Positions 8,365 through 17,818 of a DNA stretch of 64,000 nt are shown here, piece after piece. The DNA is taken from NCBI GenBank assembly GCA_028290665.1, contig JAQGJK010000017.1, positions 1 through 64,000 of the forward strand. Direction: 5' to 3'. The stretch comes from Devosia sp. (GTDB lineage: Bacteria > Pseudomonadota > Alphaproteobacteria > Rhizobiales > Devosiaceae). The translations under genes were made by a program, and so were the position numbers. Each line of letters starts with the position of its first letter. Within the stretch, counting starts at the first letter, position 1. Under the pieces are notes generated by a model. That model worked only from the letters and a program-made list of their open reading frames with translations, did not search any database and was not told where the DNA came from.

Positions 8365-9524
8365 GGTATCCGGTTGTCGTCGATATAGTCCCAGATAATG
8401 TCGTACCCGAGCCCAGGCGTCTGCGGTACGGTCACGTAACCTTCGGCGTCGAGCTTGTCGCAGATCGCCCCGAGATAGGGATGCGGCGCGTCGAAATCGA
8501 CCCCGGGCGCCAACAGGCCCTTCTCGTAAAACTCCGAAGTGTCCTCGGAGGTCGCGCCCATCACCTGCAGATTGGCCCAGCCGCCGACGTGATACTCGCA
8601 GCGCACCCCGAATGCTTCGGCGACAACGGCGGTTTTCCGCGCTCCGGTAACGCCGCCGCGGATGGTGTCGATGCGGGTCATGTCCCCGGCGCCGCGCAAA
8701 ATCCACTCGGCCCGGGTGAACACCCCGCCGGCGGCGATCTCGGGGGAGAGGATCGGGATGGTCAGTTCGCGCGACAGCCGGACATAGCTCTCGACGCGAT
8801 ATTCGGGCATCGGGTGCTCGTACCAGTAATAATTCTGGCGCTCCAGTTCGCGGCCAACGAAGATCGCCTCCTCGAGCGACATGTAGGTGCCCCAGGGGTC
8901 ATACATCAGCACGTAATCCGGCCCCACCGCCTCGCGCACCAGCCGGATGGTTTCGATATCGGCCTTGATGTTGGACGGCCGGCCCGGAGTCGGCTGCCCC
9001 GTCTCGGGGTTCCAGAAATAGTGCGGATGAATCTTGTAGGCGCGGTAGCCCTCGGCGATGCACTGCAGCGCGTGGTCGGCGTAAACCTGCGGCTTGCCGA
9101 TATTGGGATAGGTCGAGGCATAGGCCTTCACCCGGTCGCGCGCCCCACCCATCAGCTTGTGCACCGGGGCGTTATGGGCGCGTCCCGCGAGGTCCCACAG
9201 GCAGTTGTCGATCACCGAGGCGACGTTTTCCTGGATGTTGGCGACCCACATCCATTTCCAGATCAATTCGCGATCGAACGGATCCTGGCCCAGCAGCAGC
9301 GCCCGGATGCGGCCATTGAGCATCTCGGCATCGCTGATCGTCAGCCCCTCGGTGTCGATGCCGTGGAAAGCTCCGCCGAGATAATGCCCGGTGATGCCCT
9401 CATCGGTTTCGATGGTGGTGATGGTCTGCCGGATTTCGGCCTTCGGCAGGGGCAGCGCGTGCCCGGTATCCCACCGGTCGGCACGGGTGCGAAAGGCTTT
9501 GACCGACACATCGGTGATCTTCAT
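8361..9524 (-). CDS. mandelate racemase / enolase superfamily enzyme (probable acid-sugar dehydratase)
   Basis: A 387-residue member of the mandelate-racemase subgroup, whose members abstract a proton alpha to a carboxylate and bind Mg2+. Predicted metal ligands are D209 (YDPWG), E236 (YEHPM) and E262 (LSPEI), and a catalytic dyad is D286 with H312 (CEYHVGG). The second-strand motif reads K164-I-H166 where classical racemases have KxK, so a dehydratase or a distinct specificity is more likely than racemisation. The ribosome site is AAAGGGGAGG. The gene precedes and overlaps the IclR gene. The substrate cannot be read from sequence. Confidence 0.85.
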   Translation of the reverse strand: MKITDVSVKAFRTRADRWDTGHALPLPKAEIRQTITTIETDEGITGHYLGGAFHGIDTEGLTISDAEMLNGRIRALLLGQDPFDRELIWKWMWVANIQENVASVIDNCLWDLAGRAHNAPVHKLMGGARDRVKAYASTYPNIGKPQVYADHALQCIAEGYRAYKIHPHYFWNPETGQPTPGRPSNIKADIETIRLVREAVGPDYVLMYDPWGTYMSLEEAIFVGRELERQNYYWYEHPMPEYRVESYVRLSRELTIPILSPEIAAGGVFTRAEWILRGAGDMTRIDTIRGGVTGARKTAVVAEAFGVRCEYHVGGWANLQVMGATSEDTSEFYEKGLLAPGVDFDAPHPYLGAICDKLDAEGYVTVPQTPGLGYDIIWDYIDDNRIP

Positions 9525-9562
9525 CGCAACCTCCCCTTTGTGACGAACTCAGCGCCGTCAAA

Positions 9563-9578
9563 GTTCCATTAATGGAAC
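9563..9578. promoter_or_regulatory. predicted IclR operator 1
   Basis: A perfect 16-bp palindrome, GTTCCATTAATGGAAC, 39 bp upstream of the leftward enolase-superfamily start. It shares both GTTCC/GGAAC arms with the second site at 9759. IclR-family proteins typically bind such short inverted repeats near their own operon. Assignment to the neighbouring IclR is inference. Confidence 0.75.
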
Positions 9579-9712
9579 GCATGTTTCACTTTAGGATGAA
9601 CTAGCGGTGTGGTTTCAGTCAAGTCAATCGCGACGAAATGCGGACTGCCCGGGGAACCGACAGTGTGCGACCAATCATCCTTAAGTGTGACGCCTGCTGC
9701 CGGAGCCGGCTA

Positions 9713-9741
9713 TTGACGTTCCAAGACCCCCGCAACATAAT
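9713..9741 (+). promoter_or_regulatory. sigma-70 promoter for the ABC transporter operon
   Basis: A -35 box TTGACG (9713-9718) and a -10 box CATAAT (9736-9741) are separated by exactly 17 bp, facing the transporter genes. The predicted start of transcription is near 9748. Operator 2 then covers about +12 to +27, a position suited to repression. Confidence 0.75.
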
Positions 9742-9758
9742 CCAAAACTGAAACAGCC

Positions 9759-9774
9759 GTTCCGAATATGGAAC
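9759..9774. promoter_or_regulatory. predicted IclR operator 2
   Basis: GTTCCGAATATGGAAC has the same arms as operator 1 around a different 6-bp centre. It lies directly downstream of the -10 box of the transporter promoter and upstream of the 9909 start, as expected for a repressor site. Confidence 0.75.
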
Positions 9775-9908
9775 ATTGAAGGCGAAAGTTCAGTTGCCCC
9801 GGATGGGCATCTGAACCGCCGTCAACAGGCTGCAGCCCTCCTACGCGGGGGCAAAGGACCAGGCTGGAGCGGCAATCCCGTCGCGGCTGGCCCAGTGGAG
9901 GAAAGACA

Positions 9909-11558
9909 ATGTCCATACCTTTGGGCCCGGTCACACGATCGGGACGCGGTCGATTCATGCGCTCGGCATTTGCCGCGGCGCTGCTGTCGCTGGCCGCAGT
10001 CGCACTGCCGGCAGCGGCGCAGGATAAGCCGCAGGGCGGCACCATGGTGTTCGCCCACGAGCAGGAGCCGGGCACGTTCAACGTGTATCACCCGAGCGGC
10101 CAGAGCGGCGCCGTGGCCGCAACTGGCGGGCTGATGCATTCGGGCACCTACAAATTCCCGCCGACAGGCGAGGCGGTTCCGTTCATCATCTCGAAGGAAG
10201 CCGAGGTCACCACTGACCCGTTCACAGTGACCTACACCATCCGCGACGACGCCAAGTGGAACGACGGCGTCGATATTACGGCCGAGGATTATGCGTTCAC
10301 CTATGAGACGCTGGTCAACCCGGAATGGACCATCGCCAACCGCAAGCCCTACGATCTGATCACCGGCTACGAGATCATCTCGCCCAAGGTGATCAAGTTC
10401 AGTTTCTCGGCCCCGGTGCCGACCTACAAACTGATGTTCTATGTGCTGCTGCCCAAGCATGACCTCGAAGGCAAGAACTGGGACACTGCCTGGCAGGACA
10501 CCGTGCCGGTATCCGCCGGCGCTTTCAAAATGGAAAGCTGGGAAAAAGGCCAGCAGATCACCTTCGTCAAGAACGAGTTCTATTTCGGTGGTGGCCCGAA
10601 CCTCGATCGCATCGTGATGCGCTTCGTGCCGGAAACCAACACGCTGCTGGAATTGCTGCGCTCGGGCGAAATCGACGCCTCCGATCCGCAGCCGCAGCCG
10701 GAGATCATCTCGACCGTCGCCAATATGGACGGCATCAAGGTGGACGCCCAGACCGGCCTGTTGAGCGAATTCCTGCGCTTCAACTTCAAGACCCCCGGCC
10801 TCGACAAGCTCTATGTCCGCCAGGCGATCCTGATGGGTATCGACCGCAATGCCATCGTCGAACAGCTGATGCATCCGGTCGATCCGACCGCCGTGCCGCC
10901 GCAGAGCTGGGTGTTCGGCCCCGCCAGCCCATATTTCGAGCCCAAGTACGAAAAGCTTGCCTATAACCCCGAAGCGGCCATCAAGCTGCTCGAGGACAAT
11001 GGCTGTACCCGTGGCGCCGATACGATCTTCGAGTGCCAGGGCGACCGGCTCGAATTCGGCTATGTCTCGACCGCCGGCAGCGAACGTCGCGAGCTGACCT
11101 TTGAGATCATCCAGGCCTACATGTCGCAAATCGGCATTCAGATGAACGCCGATTTCTCGCCGGCCGCCGTGCAGTTCGGGACGCGTGGTCCCGAGGGCGA
11201 TTACGACCTGTTCAATCAGGGCGGCCTCTATGAAGATCCGATCCCGCTCGGGCCCTATTATAAGTGCGAAGGCACGCTCAACGCCTCGGGCTATTGCAAC
11301 CCGGAACTGGACGCGCTGATGGACAAGATCACCGTCACCGCCGACCCGGTGGAGCGCGCCGCGCTGCTCAACGACATGGATACCATCCTCGCCACCGACC
11401 TGCCGCTGTTCCCGATCTTCGGGCTGCCGCGCATGGTGGTCTACAATTCAAACAAGATCGGTGGCATCAGCGTCAGCCAGTACACCGATAACGGTGTCGG
11501 CCCCGGCGGCTGGTACTGGAACTGGAATGCGAACGAGTTCTACCTCGTCTCGCCATAA
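9909..11558 (+). CDS. ABC transporter substrate-binding protein, family 5 (peptide/nickel type)
   Basis: A 549-residue periplasmic binding protein of the DppA/OppA family. The N-terminus has a signal peptide whose core is FAAALLSLAAVALPAAAQ, preceded by a basic stretch (SGRGRFMR). The mature part contains GGTMVFAHEQEPGTFNVY and FTVTYTIRDDAKWNDGVDITAEDYAFTYE-type motifs of SBP_bac_5. The start at 9909 follows GGAGGAAAG; an internal ATG at 9957 would also give a signal peptide. It is first in an operon with two permeases, two ATPases and a rhamnonate-dehydratase-like enzyme. Family-5 importers in this order also carry oligosaccharides, and the neighbours favour a sugar-acid ligand over peptides. 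Confidence 0.93.
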   Translation: MSIPLGPVTRSGRGRFMRSAFAAALLSLAAVALPAAAQDKPQGGTMVFAHEQEPGTFNVYHPSGQSGAVAATGGLMHSGTYKFPPTGEAVPFIISKEAEVTTDPFTVTYTIRDDAKWNDGVDITAEDYAFTYETLVNPEWTIANRKPYDLITGYEIISPKVIKFSFSAPVPTYKLMFYVLLPKHDLEGKNWDTAWQDTVPVSAGAFKMESWEKGQQITFVKNEFYFGGGPNLDRIVMRFVPETNTLLELLRSGEIDASDPQPQPEIISTVANMDGIKVDAQTGLLSEFLRFNFKTPGLDKLYVRQAILMGIDRNAIVEQLMHPVDPTAVPPQSWVFGPASPYFEPKYEKLAYNPEAAIKLLEDNGCTRGADTIFECQGDRLEFGYVSTAGSERRELTFEIIQAYMSQIGIQMNADFSPAAVQFGTRGPEGDYDLFNQGGLYEDPIPLGPYYKCEGTLNASGYCNPELDALMDKITVTADPVERAALLNDMDTILATDLPLFPIFGLPRMVVYNSNKIGGISVSQYTDNGVGPGGWYWNWNANEFYLVSP

Positions 11559-11571
11559 GTCTCCTCCCGCA

Positions 11572-11601
11572 CCGGGGGCCGCCTCAGGCGGTGGCCCCCG
11601 G
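11572..11601 (+). terminator. intra-operon stem-loop after the binding-protein gene
   Basis: CCGGGGGCC at 11572-11580 pairs with GGCCCCCGG at 11593-11601, with an inner GCC-TCA-GGC hairpin and a 3-nt bulge. It is followed by gtgtattta and not by a clean T-run. Its place between binding-protein and permease genes suggests partial termination or 3' mRNA protection, giving more binding protein than membrane components. Confidence 0.65.
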
Positions 11602-11650
11602 GTGTATTTAACTTGAGGCCGTCGAGGCCCATGCCCGAGGAACCGCCGCT

Positions 11651-12622
11651 GTGCTTCGGCTGATCGTCAACCGCGTATTCTTCAGCCTGTTCGTGCTGCT
11701 CGCGGCGACGGCGGTGATTTTCTTCGGCGTTTCCGCCATTGGCGATCCGCTCGGCGAATTGCGCAATGATTCCAACATTAGCGCCGAGTCGCTGCAACGG
11801 CTGATCGACCGCAAGCACCTCGATGATCCGCTGGTCGTCCAGTATGGTTACTGGCTCAAAGACATGGCCACCGCTCAGTTCGGCACCGACATGAAATTCG
11901 ATCGGCCGATCTGGCCCGAACTCAGCCGGGCATTGCTCAACACCGTGCAACTGGTGGTGCTGGCCGAACTGTTCGCCATCGCCATGGCGATCGGCATCGG
12001 CGTGCTGGCAGGCCGCTTCCAGTATTCAATCTTCGATTACGGCACGACCATCGGCAGCTTCATCGGCTATTCGATTCCGATTTTCTGGTTTGCACTCATC
12101 CTGCAGATCGTCGCCGTCAATTTCTACCAGGTGACGGGCATCCGCGCGGTCTATATCTCGGGCCTGTCATCGGTCGACGTCCCGCAGGGCTGGGGCTTCT
12201 ATGTCGATCGGGCCCAGCACTTGATCCTGCCGATCATCGCGCTGTCGGTCACCTCAATCGCCACGTATTCGCGCTATCTGCGGGCGTCGATGCTCGAAGT
12301 CATCAACTCCGACTACGTCCGCACCGCCCGCGCCAAGGGCCTCAGCGAGCGCGTGGTGACGCTGCGGCATGCGCTGCGAAACGCCGCGCTGCCGCTAGCC
12401 ACCGTTGTGGGCGTCAATCTCGGCACGGTGTTCGGCGGCACCATCATCATCGAGACGATCTTCTCCATGCCCGGCATGGGGCTGTATTTCTTCAACGCCC
12501 TGACGACGCGCGACATTTATCCGCTGATGGCGTGGCTGATGGTGACGGCGACTATGGCGCTGACCCTCAATCTCATCACCGACATCGTCTACGGCTTGCT
12601 CGATCCGAGGTTGCGCGCATGA
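11651..12622 (+). CDS. ABC transporter permease, DppB type
   Basis: A 323-residue inner-membrane permease with a GTG start. It has a first transmembrane segment at the N-terminus ([18 protein letters not shown]), then a BPD_transp_1 domain from about residue 90. The coupling motif around [12 protein letters not shown] contacts the ATPases. The C-terminus [13 protein letters not shown] is typical of DppB. The stop overlaps the next permease start (ATGA). Confidence 0.93.
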   Translation: MLRLIVNRVFFSLFVLLAATAVIFFGVSAIGDPLGELRNDSNISAESLQRLIDRKHLDDPLVVQYGYWLKDMATAQFGTDMKFDRPIWPELSRALLNTVQLVVLAELFAIAMAIGIGVLAGRFQYSIFDYGTTIGSFIGYSIPIFWFALILQIVAVNFYQVTGIRAVYISGLSSVDVPQGWGFYVDRAQHLILPIIALSVTSIATYSRYLRASMLEVINSDYVRTARAKGLSERVVTLRHALRNAALPLATVVGVNLGTVFGGTIIIETIFSMPGMGLYFFNALTTRDIYPLMAWLMVTATMALTLNLITDIVYGLLDPRLRA

Positions 12623-13536
12623 CCATCGAACCGACGGCCGCGACACTGATCGCCGAACGCGAAGGGCTCAACGTCAAGCCGCGCTCGCAATGGCAATTGT
12701 TCATCAAGCGCTTCCTCCGCCACCGCGTCGCCATGGTGAGCCTCGTCATTCTCATTGCCATCGTGCTGGCGGCGCTGAACGCCGAGCGGCTGACGCCATA
12801 CCCATTCGACGGCATGAATTTGAAGGACTCCAACCTCGCGCCGACGGTCGAGGGCGGGCATTTCTTTGGCACCGACAAGCTTGGGCGGGATTATTTCACC
12901 CGCGTCGTCTACGGCACACGCACCACCATTTTCGTCGCCATCGTCGTGGCGCTGATTTCGACGCTGTTCGGGACGCTTGTCGGTGCCGTCGCCGGTTATG
13001 CGGGCGGCTGGATCGACAATGCGTTAATGCGCTTCACCGACCTCGTCATCATCCTGCCGGGCCTCGCGCTGCTGATGATCATGATCGCCTTTCTCGGCGA
13101 AGGCTCGCCGCTGCAGGTGGCGCTGATCCTGTCGTCCCTGTTGTGGACGTTGATCGCACGTATCGTCAGGGCGCAATTCCTGTCGCTGCGGCGTCGGGAA
13201 TTCGTCGAGGCCGCCATCCTTGCCGGCGCCTCGCCGTGGCGGGTAATCTGGCGGCACATGCTGCCCAACGCACTTGGGCCAATCATCGTCAACGCGACGC
13301 TGACCATCTCGACGGCAATCCTGATCGAGTCGGCGCTGTCGTTTATCGGCTTCGGGGTCAAGCCGCCGACCCCGGCCCTCGGACAGTTGATCAGCGCCGG
13401 ACGCGGCTCGATGTCGACGCAGTGGTGGCTGGTGACGTTCCCGGGGCTGATGATCATCACCATCTGCCTCACCATCAATTTCATCGGCGACGGGCTGCGC
13501 GATGCGCTCGACGCTCGCCAGGCGCAGCGGAGTTGA
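12619..13536 (+). CDS. ABC transporter permease, DppC type
   Basis: A 305-residue permease. The N-terminal OppC_N-like segment has one membrane span ([20 protein letters not shown]), followed by [21 protein letters not shown], a hallmark of DppC. The BPD_transp_1 domain has the EAA-type loop [17 protein letters not shown]. The ATG overlaps the stop of the upstream permease by 4 bp, indicating translational coupling and supporting this start. Confidence 0.94.
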   Translation: MTIEPTAATLIAEREGLNVKPRSQWQLFIKRFLRHRVAMVSLVILIAIVLAALNAERLTPYPFDGMNLKDSNLAPTVEGGHFFGTDKLGRDYFTRVVYGTRTTIFVAIVVALISTLFGTLVGAVAGYAGGWIDNALMRFTDLVIILPGLALLMIMIAFLGEGSPLQVALILSSLLWTLIARIVRAQFLSLRRREFVEAAILAGASPWRVIWRHMLPNALGPIIVNATLTISTAILIESALSFIGFGVKPPTPALGQLISAGRGSMSTQWWLVTFPGLMIITICLTINFIGDGLRDALDARQAQRS

Positions 13537-13541
13537 CCCCG

Positions 13542-14564
13542 ATGGCACCACATCGCGGCGCGCCGCTGCTTTCGGTCGAAGGCCTCGTCACCGAATTCCG
13601 GTCGGCTGACGGCATCGTCCATGCGGTCGATGAAGTCTCCTACCAGCTGTGGCCGGGCGAAACGCTGGCAGTGGTCGGCGAGTCGGGCTCGGGCAAGAGC
13701 GTCACCGCCATGTCGATCCTCGGGCTCATTCCGCAGCCGCCGGGCCGGATTGCCGCCGGCCGGGTGCTGTTCGAAGGGCGGGATCTGCTGACGCTGTCGC
13801 GGCGCGAGATGCGGGCGGTACGCGGCAAATCCATCGCCATGATTTTCCAGGACCCGATGACCTCGCTCAATCCGGTGCTGACCGTCGGCTTCCAGATCGC
13901 CGAGGCGATGCTGGCGCATGGTGGAGTCGGGCGGCGGGAAGCGCATGAGCGGGCGATCGCCCTGCTGCAAACCACTGGCGTGCCCAATGCTTCCGAGCGC
14001 TACCACCAGTTCCCGCATCAGTATTCCGGCGGCATGCGGCAGCGGGCGCTGATCGCCATGGCGATTGCCAACCGGCCGCGCCTTGTGATTGCCGATGAGC
14101 CGACCACGGCACTCGACGTAACCATCCAGGCCCAGGTGTTCGAGGCGCTGAAGCTCGCGCAGGCCGAAACCGAAGCGGCGATGATTCTCATCACCCACGA
14201 TCTGGGACTCGTCGCCGAACTCGCCGACCGCGTCGTCGTCATGTATGGCGGAAGGGTGGTCGAGACGGCGGATGTGCGCACGTTGTTCCACGCGCCGCGC
14301 CATCCCTACACCGTCGGCCTGCTCAAGAGCCTGCCGCGCATTCACGGCCGCGCCGGCCGGCTGACGCCCATTCCCGGCGCACCGCCGAGCCTGATCCGCC
14401 TGCCATCGGGCTGCGCGTTTCACCCGCGCTGTTTCCAGTCGCAGGGACGCGAGCCCTGCCGGATGACCCGGCCCGGGCTGCGCGAGATCGAGGTGCAGCA
14501 CAATTCGGCTTGCCATTTCGCCGAGGAACTCGCGGTCTCAAACCGGGAAGGCGCACCTGCATGA
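13542..14564 (+). CDS. ABC transporter ATP-binding protein, DppD type
   Basis: A 340-residue ATPase. Walker A is GESGSGKSV at about residues 45-53, the signature is YSGGMRQR and Walker B is LVIADEPT. The C-terminal oligopeptide/dipeptide transporter extension carries a cysteine-rich segment ([17 protein letters not shown]). A much longer open frame extends upstream through the permease gene, but the ATG at 13542 has a GGAG nine bases upstream and gives the family length. It overlaps the second ATPase by 4 bp. Confidence 0.94.
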   Translation: MAPHRGAPLLSVEGLVTEFRSADGIVHAVDEVSYQLWPGETLAVVGESGSGKSVTAMSILGLIPQPPGRIAAGRVLFEGRDLLTLSRREMRAVRGKSIAMIFQDPMTSLNPVLTVGFQIAEAMLAHGGVGRREAHERAIALLQTTGVPNASERYHQFPHQYSGGMRQRALIAMAIANRPRLVIADEPTTALDVTIQAQVFEALKLAQAETEAAMILITHDLGLVAELADRVVVMYGGRVVETADVRTLFHAPRHPYTVGLLKSLPRIHGRAGRLTPIPGAPPSLIRLPSGCAFHPRCFQSQGREPCRMTRPGLREIEVQHNSACHFAEELAVSNREGAPA

Positions 14565-15592
14565 CTGGGCCGCTTACAGCGCCCGCCGCCGCTGATGGCG
14601 CATTGCTGCGCGTCGAAGGTTTGGTCAAGCACTATGGCGGCGCCCGTCATGGCTTTGCGACGCCACCAGCGATCCAGGCCGTTGGCGGAGTCGATTTCAC
14701 TCTCAAGGCCGGCGAAACGCTGGGGCTGGTTGGCGAATCGGGCTGCGGCAAGTCGACCACCGGCCGCTGCATCATCGGCCTCGAGCGCCCAACTGCGGGC
14801 CGGGTGGTATTCGACGGGCAGGACGTGGCGACGGCCAGCCCACGGCAGCTCAAGGCAATCCGCCGCGACATGCAGTATGTGTTCCAGGACCCGTACTCGT
14901 CGCTCAACCCGTTGATGACGGTCTTTTCGACCTTGGCCGAACCGCTCTACCTCTCCGGCATGCGCCGCAATGACATACGCGACCGGGTCGCCGAGCTGAT
15001 GCGGCTCGTCGGGCTCGCTCCCGAGCATGGCAACCGGTTTCCGCATGAGTTTTCGGGCGGGCAGCGCCAGCGCATCGGCATCGCTCGTGCCCTCGCGCTC
15101 AACCCCAAGCTGCTGATTCTCGACGAACCGGTGTCGGCGCTCGACGTGTCGATCCAGGCGCAGGTGATCAACTTGCTCGAAGACCTGCAGGATCAGTTCG
15201 GGCTGGCCTATCTGTTCATCGCCCATGATTTGTCGGTCATCAGCCACATCTGCGATCGCGTCGCGGTGATGTATCTCGGGCGTATCGTCGAGGTCGGGAC
15301 GCGCGAGGAGATTTTCGAGCGGGCGCTGCACCCCTATACGCAGGCACTGCTTTCGGCGGTGCCGATCGACGACCCGGACCTGCGCGGGAAGACGCAGCGG
15401 ATCGTGCTGTCGGGCGACTTGCCGAGTCCCGCCCGTCCGCCATCCGGTTGCCGGTTTCATACGCGGTGCTGGAAAGCACAGGCAAACTGCAAGCAAACCC
15501 CACCTACGCTTGCAAGAATGCACAGCCAGAGCCAGCTTGTCGCCTGTCATTACCCCGAAGAGCGGCCGCTAGTCGCCACCATTCAAGCCTAA
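14561..15592 (+). CDS. ABC transporter ATP-binding protein, DppF type
   Basis: A 343-residue second ATPase. Walker A is GESGCGKST, the signature FSGGQRQR and Walker [13 protein letters not shown], followed by FIAHDLSVI with the switch histidine. It has the C-terminal oligopeptide-transporter extension ([15 protein letters not shown]). The start overlaps the stop of the first ATPase (ATGA). With that ATPase and two permeases it completes an importer. Confidence 0.94.
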   Translation: MTGPLTAPAAADGALLRVEGLVKHYGGARHGFATPPAIQAVGGVDFTLKAGETLGLVGESGCGKSTTGRCIIGLERPTAGRVVFDGQDVATASPRQLKAIRRDMQYVFQDPYSSLNPLMTVFSTLAEPLYLSGMRRNDIRDRVAELMRLVGLAPEHGNRFPHEFSGGQRQRIGIARALALNPKLLILDEPVSALDVSIQAQVINLLEDLQDQFGLAYLFIAHDLSVISHICDRVAVMYLGRIVEVGTREEIFERALHPYTQALLSAVPIDDPDLRGKTQRIVLSGDLPSPARPPSGCRFHTRCWKAQANCKQTPPTLARMHSQSQLVACHYPEERPLVATIQA

Positions 15593-15613
15593 ACCGACCC
15601 GAGGAGAATACCT

Positions 15614-16807
15614 ATGAAAATCAAAGAGATACGCGCCTTCGCCATCGAAAACCCGACCTCGGGCGGCACCTACAGCGTCCGCGAAGGCACCGAAGGCCTA
15701 CTCCGCCGCGACCCCTGGACCAAAGGCGCCGAAGTCGCCAATCCGATGTCCCGCTACCCCAAATACCGGGCGCTGCGGGCCAGCTGGATGGGCAATCTCC
15801 CCAACGTCGGCTGCATCGTCATCGCCGATGACGGCACCTGGGGCTTCGGCACCACCACCCAGGGCGGCGCGTCGATTTCCCTGATAAATGATGCACTTGG
15901 CCCCCGCCTGGTCGGCGAAAACCCGCTGGCGACCGACAAATGCTGGGACATGATGATGCGCATGGCCTCGCCTTATTCGTCCTCGGGCGTCGGCTCTTAC
16001 GCCATCAGCGCCATCGATCTGGCGCTATGGGACCTCAAGGGCAAAGTGCTGAACACCCCGGTCTACGAGCTCGCCGGCGGCCCGGTGCGCGACAAGCAAT
16101 ATTGCTACGCCACCGGCAACGACACCGACTGGCACATGGAACTGGGCTTCACCGCCACCAAACTGGCGTGCCCGTATGGTGTGGCGGATGGGCTAGAAGC
16201 CATTGATAAAAATGAGGAATTCGTTGCAAAGAACCGCGAGCTGATCGGCCCGAAAGTCGAACTCATGCTCGATTGCTGGATGGCGTTCGACGTCGAATTC
16301 GCCGTGCGGATGGCCGAGCGGCTGCGTCCCTACAACATGAAGTGGATCGAGGATTGCCTCGTTCCCGAGAACATGGGCGCCCACCGCGCCCTGCGCCAGC
16401 GCCTGCCGTGGCAGACGCTGACCACCGGCGAACATTGGTATACGCCATATACGTTTTTTGAAGCGGCGGCTGATCGGGTGGTCGATATTTTCCAGCCTGA
16501 CATCCACTGGGTCGGCGGTTTCACCGCCTGCCAGCGCATTTCCCACATCGCCGAGGCGGCGGGGATCGAAGTGATGCTGCACGCCGGAATGAACACGCCG
16601 TATGGCCAGCATTTCGTCTATTCGAGCCCCAATTCCACCTGGGGCGAGTATTTCGTCGGCGGCGGACCGGGCGTGCCACTGGCACAAACCACCGGATTTC
16701 CTGGCATGACGACGCCGGTTGACGGTTATTGCGTACCGAGCGATGCGCCCGGCTTCGGGCATGGCTTCACCCTCGACGACATCGAGGCAATGGCTATCAA
16801 GGCCTAA
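15614..16807 (+). CDS. L-rhamnonate dehydratase-like enolase superfamily enzyme
   Basis: A 397-residue protein closely resembling bacterial L-rhamnonate dehydratases in remembered motifs: ATPMSKY-like ANPMSRYPKYR, YATGNDTDWHMELGF, LMLDCWM, KWIEDCL and TGEHWYTPY. Predicted Mg2+ ligands are D220, E246 and E273. The acid-base dyad is D296 (QPDIHWVGG) with H323 (MLHAGMN). It dehydrates a sugar acid to a 2-keto-3-deoxy acid; L-rhamnonate is possible but related acids cannot be excluded. It is the last gene of the transporter operon, 21 bp after the second ATPase, with GAGGAG as ribosome site. Its stop overlaps that of the convergent pseudouridine synthase. Confidence 0.85.
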   Translation: MKIKEIRAFAIENPTSGGTYSVREGTEGLLRRDPWTKGAEVANPMSRYPKYRALRASWMGNLPNVGCIVIADDGTWGFGTTTQGGASISLINDALGPRLVGENPLATDKCWDMMMRMASPYSSSGVGSYAISAIDLALWDLKGKVLNTPVYELAGGPVRDKQYCYATGNDTDWHMELGFTATKLACPYGVADGLEAIDKNEEFVAKNRELIGPKVELMLDCWMAFDVEFAVRMAERLRPYNMKWIEDCLVPENMGAHRALRQRLPWQTLTTGEHWYTPYTFFEAAADRVVDIFQPDIHWVGGFTACQRISHIAEAAGIEVMLHAGMNTPYGQHFVYSSPNSTWGEYFVGGGPGVPLAQTTGFPGMTTPVDGYCVPSDAPGFGHGFTLDDIEAMAIKA

Positions 16808-17475
16808 AACGGCGCCGGAATGTGGAAATCAAGCACCTCACCGGTGGTGGGGTGCAAGAAACTGAGCCGCTCGGCGTGCAGCTGGAGGCGGGGCGCTGCC
16901 GCAAGTGGTTCGCCCTCGGCGTAGAATACGTCGCCGAGGATGACGTGGCCGATTTCCATCATGTGGACGCGAAGCTGGTGGGTGCGGCCGGTCAGCGGCT
17001 TCAGCGCGACGCGGGTGGCGGCGGCTTCGCGCTCGAGCACCAGCCACTCGGTTTGCGAGGCGCGGCCGCGTTCGTAGTCGACGCGCTGGCGCGGTTTGTT
17101 CTCCCAATCGGTCGCGAGAGGCAAGTCGACAAGCCCGGAATCGTTGAGGAAATTCCCCCAGACGCGGGCGATGTACTGCTTTTCCGTGGTGCGCTTTTCG
17201 AACTGCATCCCGGTCCGGGCGAGGGCCGGTTTGTTACGCGCCATGACCAGAATACCCGAGGTATCCATGTCGAGGCGGTGCACCATTTCGGCCTCGGGGA
17301 AGCGCTGCTGCACCCGGGTTTTCAGCGAATCCTGCAAATGCGGATGGTTGCCGGGGACGCTAAGCAGGCCGCTCGGCTTATCGAGGACGACGAGATCGGC
17401 GTCCTCATAGATGATGGTCAGGTGGGGCTCAAGCGGTGGGCGGTAGTCGAAACTGGCGGGCATGGGCTTTAGCAT
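16804..17475 (-). CDS. RluA family RNA pseudouridine synthase
   Basis: Isomerises uridine to pseudouridine in rRNA or tRNA. The 223-residue product has the catalytic motif HRLDMDTSGILVMAR (active Asp), the DKPSGLLSVPG motif and the GRTHQLRVHM motif. The short length without an S4 domain fits the RluA (23S U746 / tRNA U32) branch, but the site cannot be assigned with certainty. Its stop codon interleaves with that of the convergent dehydratase. Confidence 0.9.
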   Translation of the reverse strand: MLKPMPASFDYRPPLEPHLTIIYEDADLVVLDKPSGLLSVPGNHPHLQDSLKTRVQQRFPEAEMVHRLDMDTSGILVMARNKPALARTGMQFEKRTTEKQYIARVWGNFLNDSGLVDLPLATDWENKPRQRVDYERGRASQTEWLVLEREAAATRVALKPLTGRTHQLRVHMMEIGHVILGDVFYAEGEPLAAAPRLQLHAERLSFLHPTTGEVLDFHIPAPF

Positions 17476-17616
17476 GGGGCGTCATAACAGCTGAAAAAGC
17501 GCAGGCAAGTGCGTTGTCTTGCGGCGCTTTGCCGGCGTTTTGCCTGCGAGTTTGCCTGTGGCGGAACTTATGTCTGGGGAACGCATTATTTTATCAGCAA
17601 ACGGAGGGAGATCACC

Positions 17617-17799
17617 ATGCACAAAGATGAAGTCACCGGCGCTGGCAAGCAGGCACGCGGCTCGATCAAGGAAGCCGTCGGCAAGGTCACTGGCGATAGC
17701 AAGCTGCAGGTCGACGGCGCGGCAGACAAGGTTGAAGGCAAAGTTCAATCGAAAGTCGGCCAAGTCAAAGACGCGGCGCGCGACGCGCTCAAGAAATAA
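17617..17799 (+). CDS. CsbD family stress protein
   Basis: A 60-residue hydrophilic protein with the CsbD pattern: MHKDEVTGAGKQARGSIKEA, then GKVTGDSKLQVDGAADKVEGKVQ. Members are abundant general-stress proteins of unknown mechanism. The ATG at 17617 follows GGAGGGAG. Upstream in-frame codons lie in the promoter region and were not used. Two hairpins follow the gene. Confidence 0.9.
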   Translation: MHKDEVTGAGKQARGSIKEAVGKVTGDSKLQVDGAADKVEGKVQSKVGQVKDAARDALKK

Positions 17800-17818
17800 G
17801 CTTCACCCCGGCACGGCC

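Larger units (their letters stand above)
9525..9908. promoter_or_regulatory. divergent control region of the acid-sugar locus
   Basis: This 384-bp gap separates the leftward enolase-superfamily gene and the rightward transporter operon. It contains two 16-bp palindromes, one good sigma-70 promoter facing right (9713-9741) and possible TTGACT boxes facing left near 9615-9630. No gene is seen in it. Confidence 0.85.

Noticed and set aside
9822-11129. A 435-codon minus-strand frame
   Set aside because: Antisense to the substrate-binding protein gene, with His/Arg-rich shadow composition.
12690-13541. A 5' extension of the DppD-type ATPase gene
   Set aside because: The extension overlaps the DppC permease gene in another frame and gives Arg/Pro-rich nonsense. 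The ATG at 13542 has a ribosome site and gives family length.
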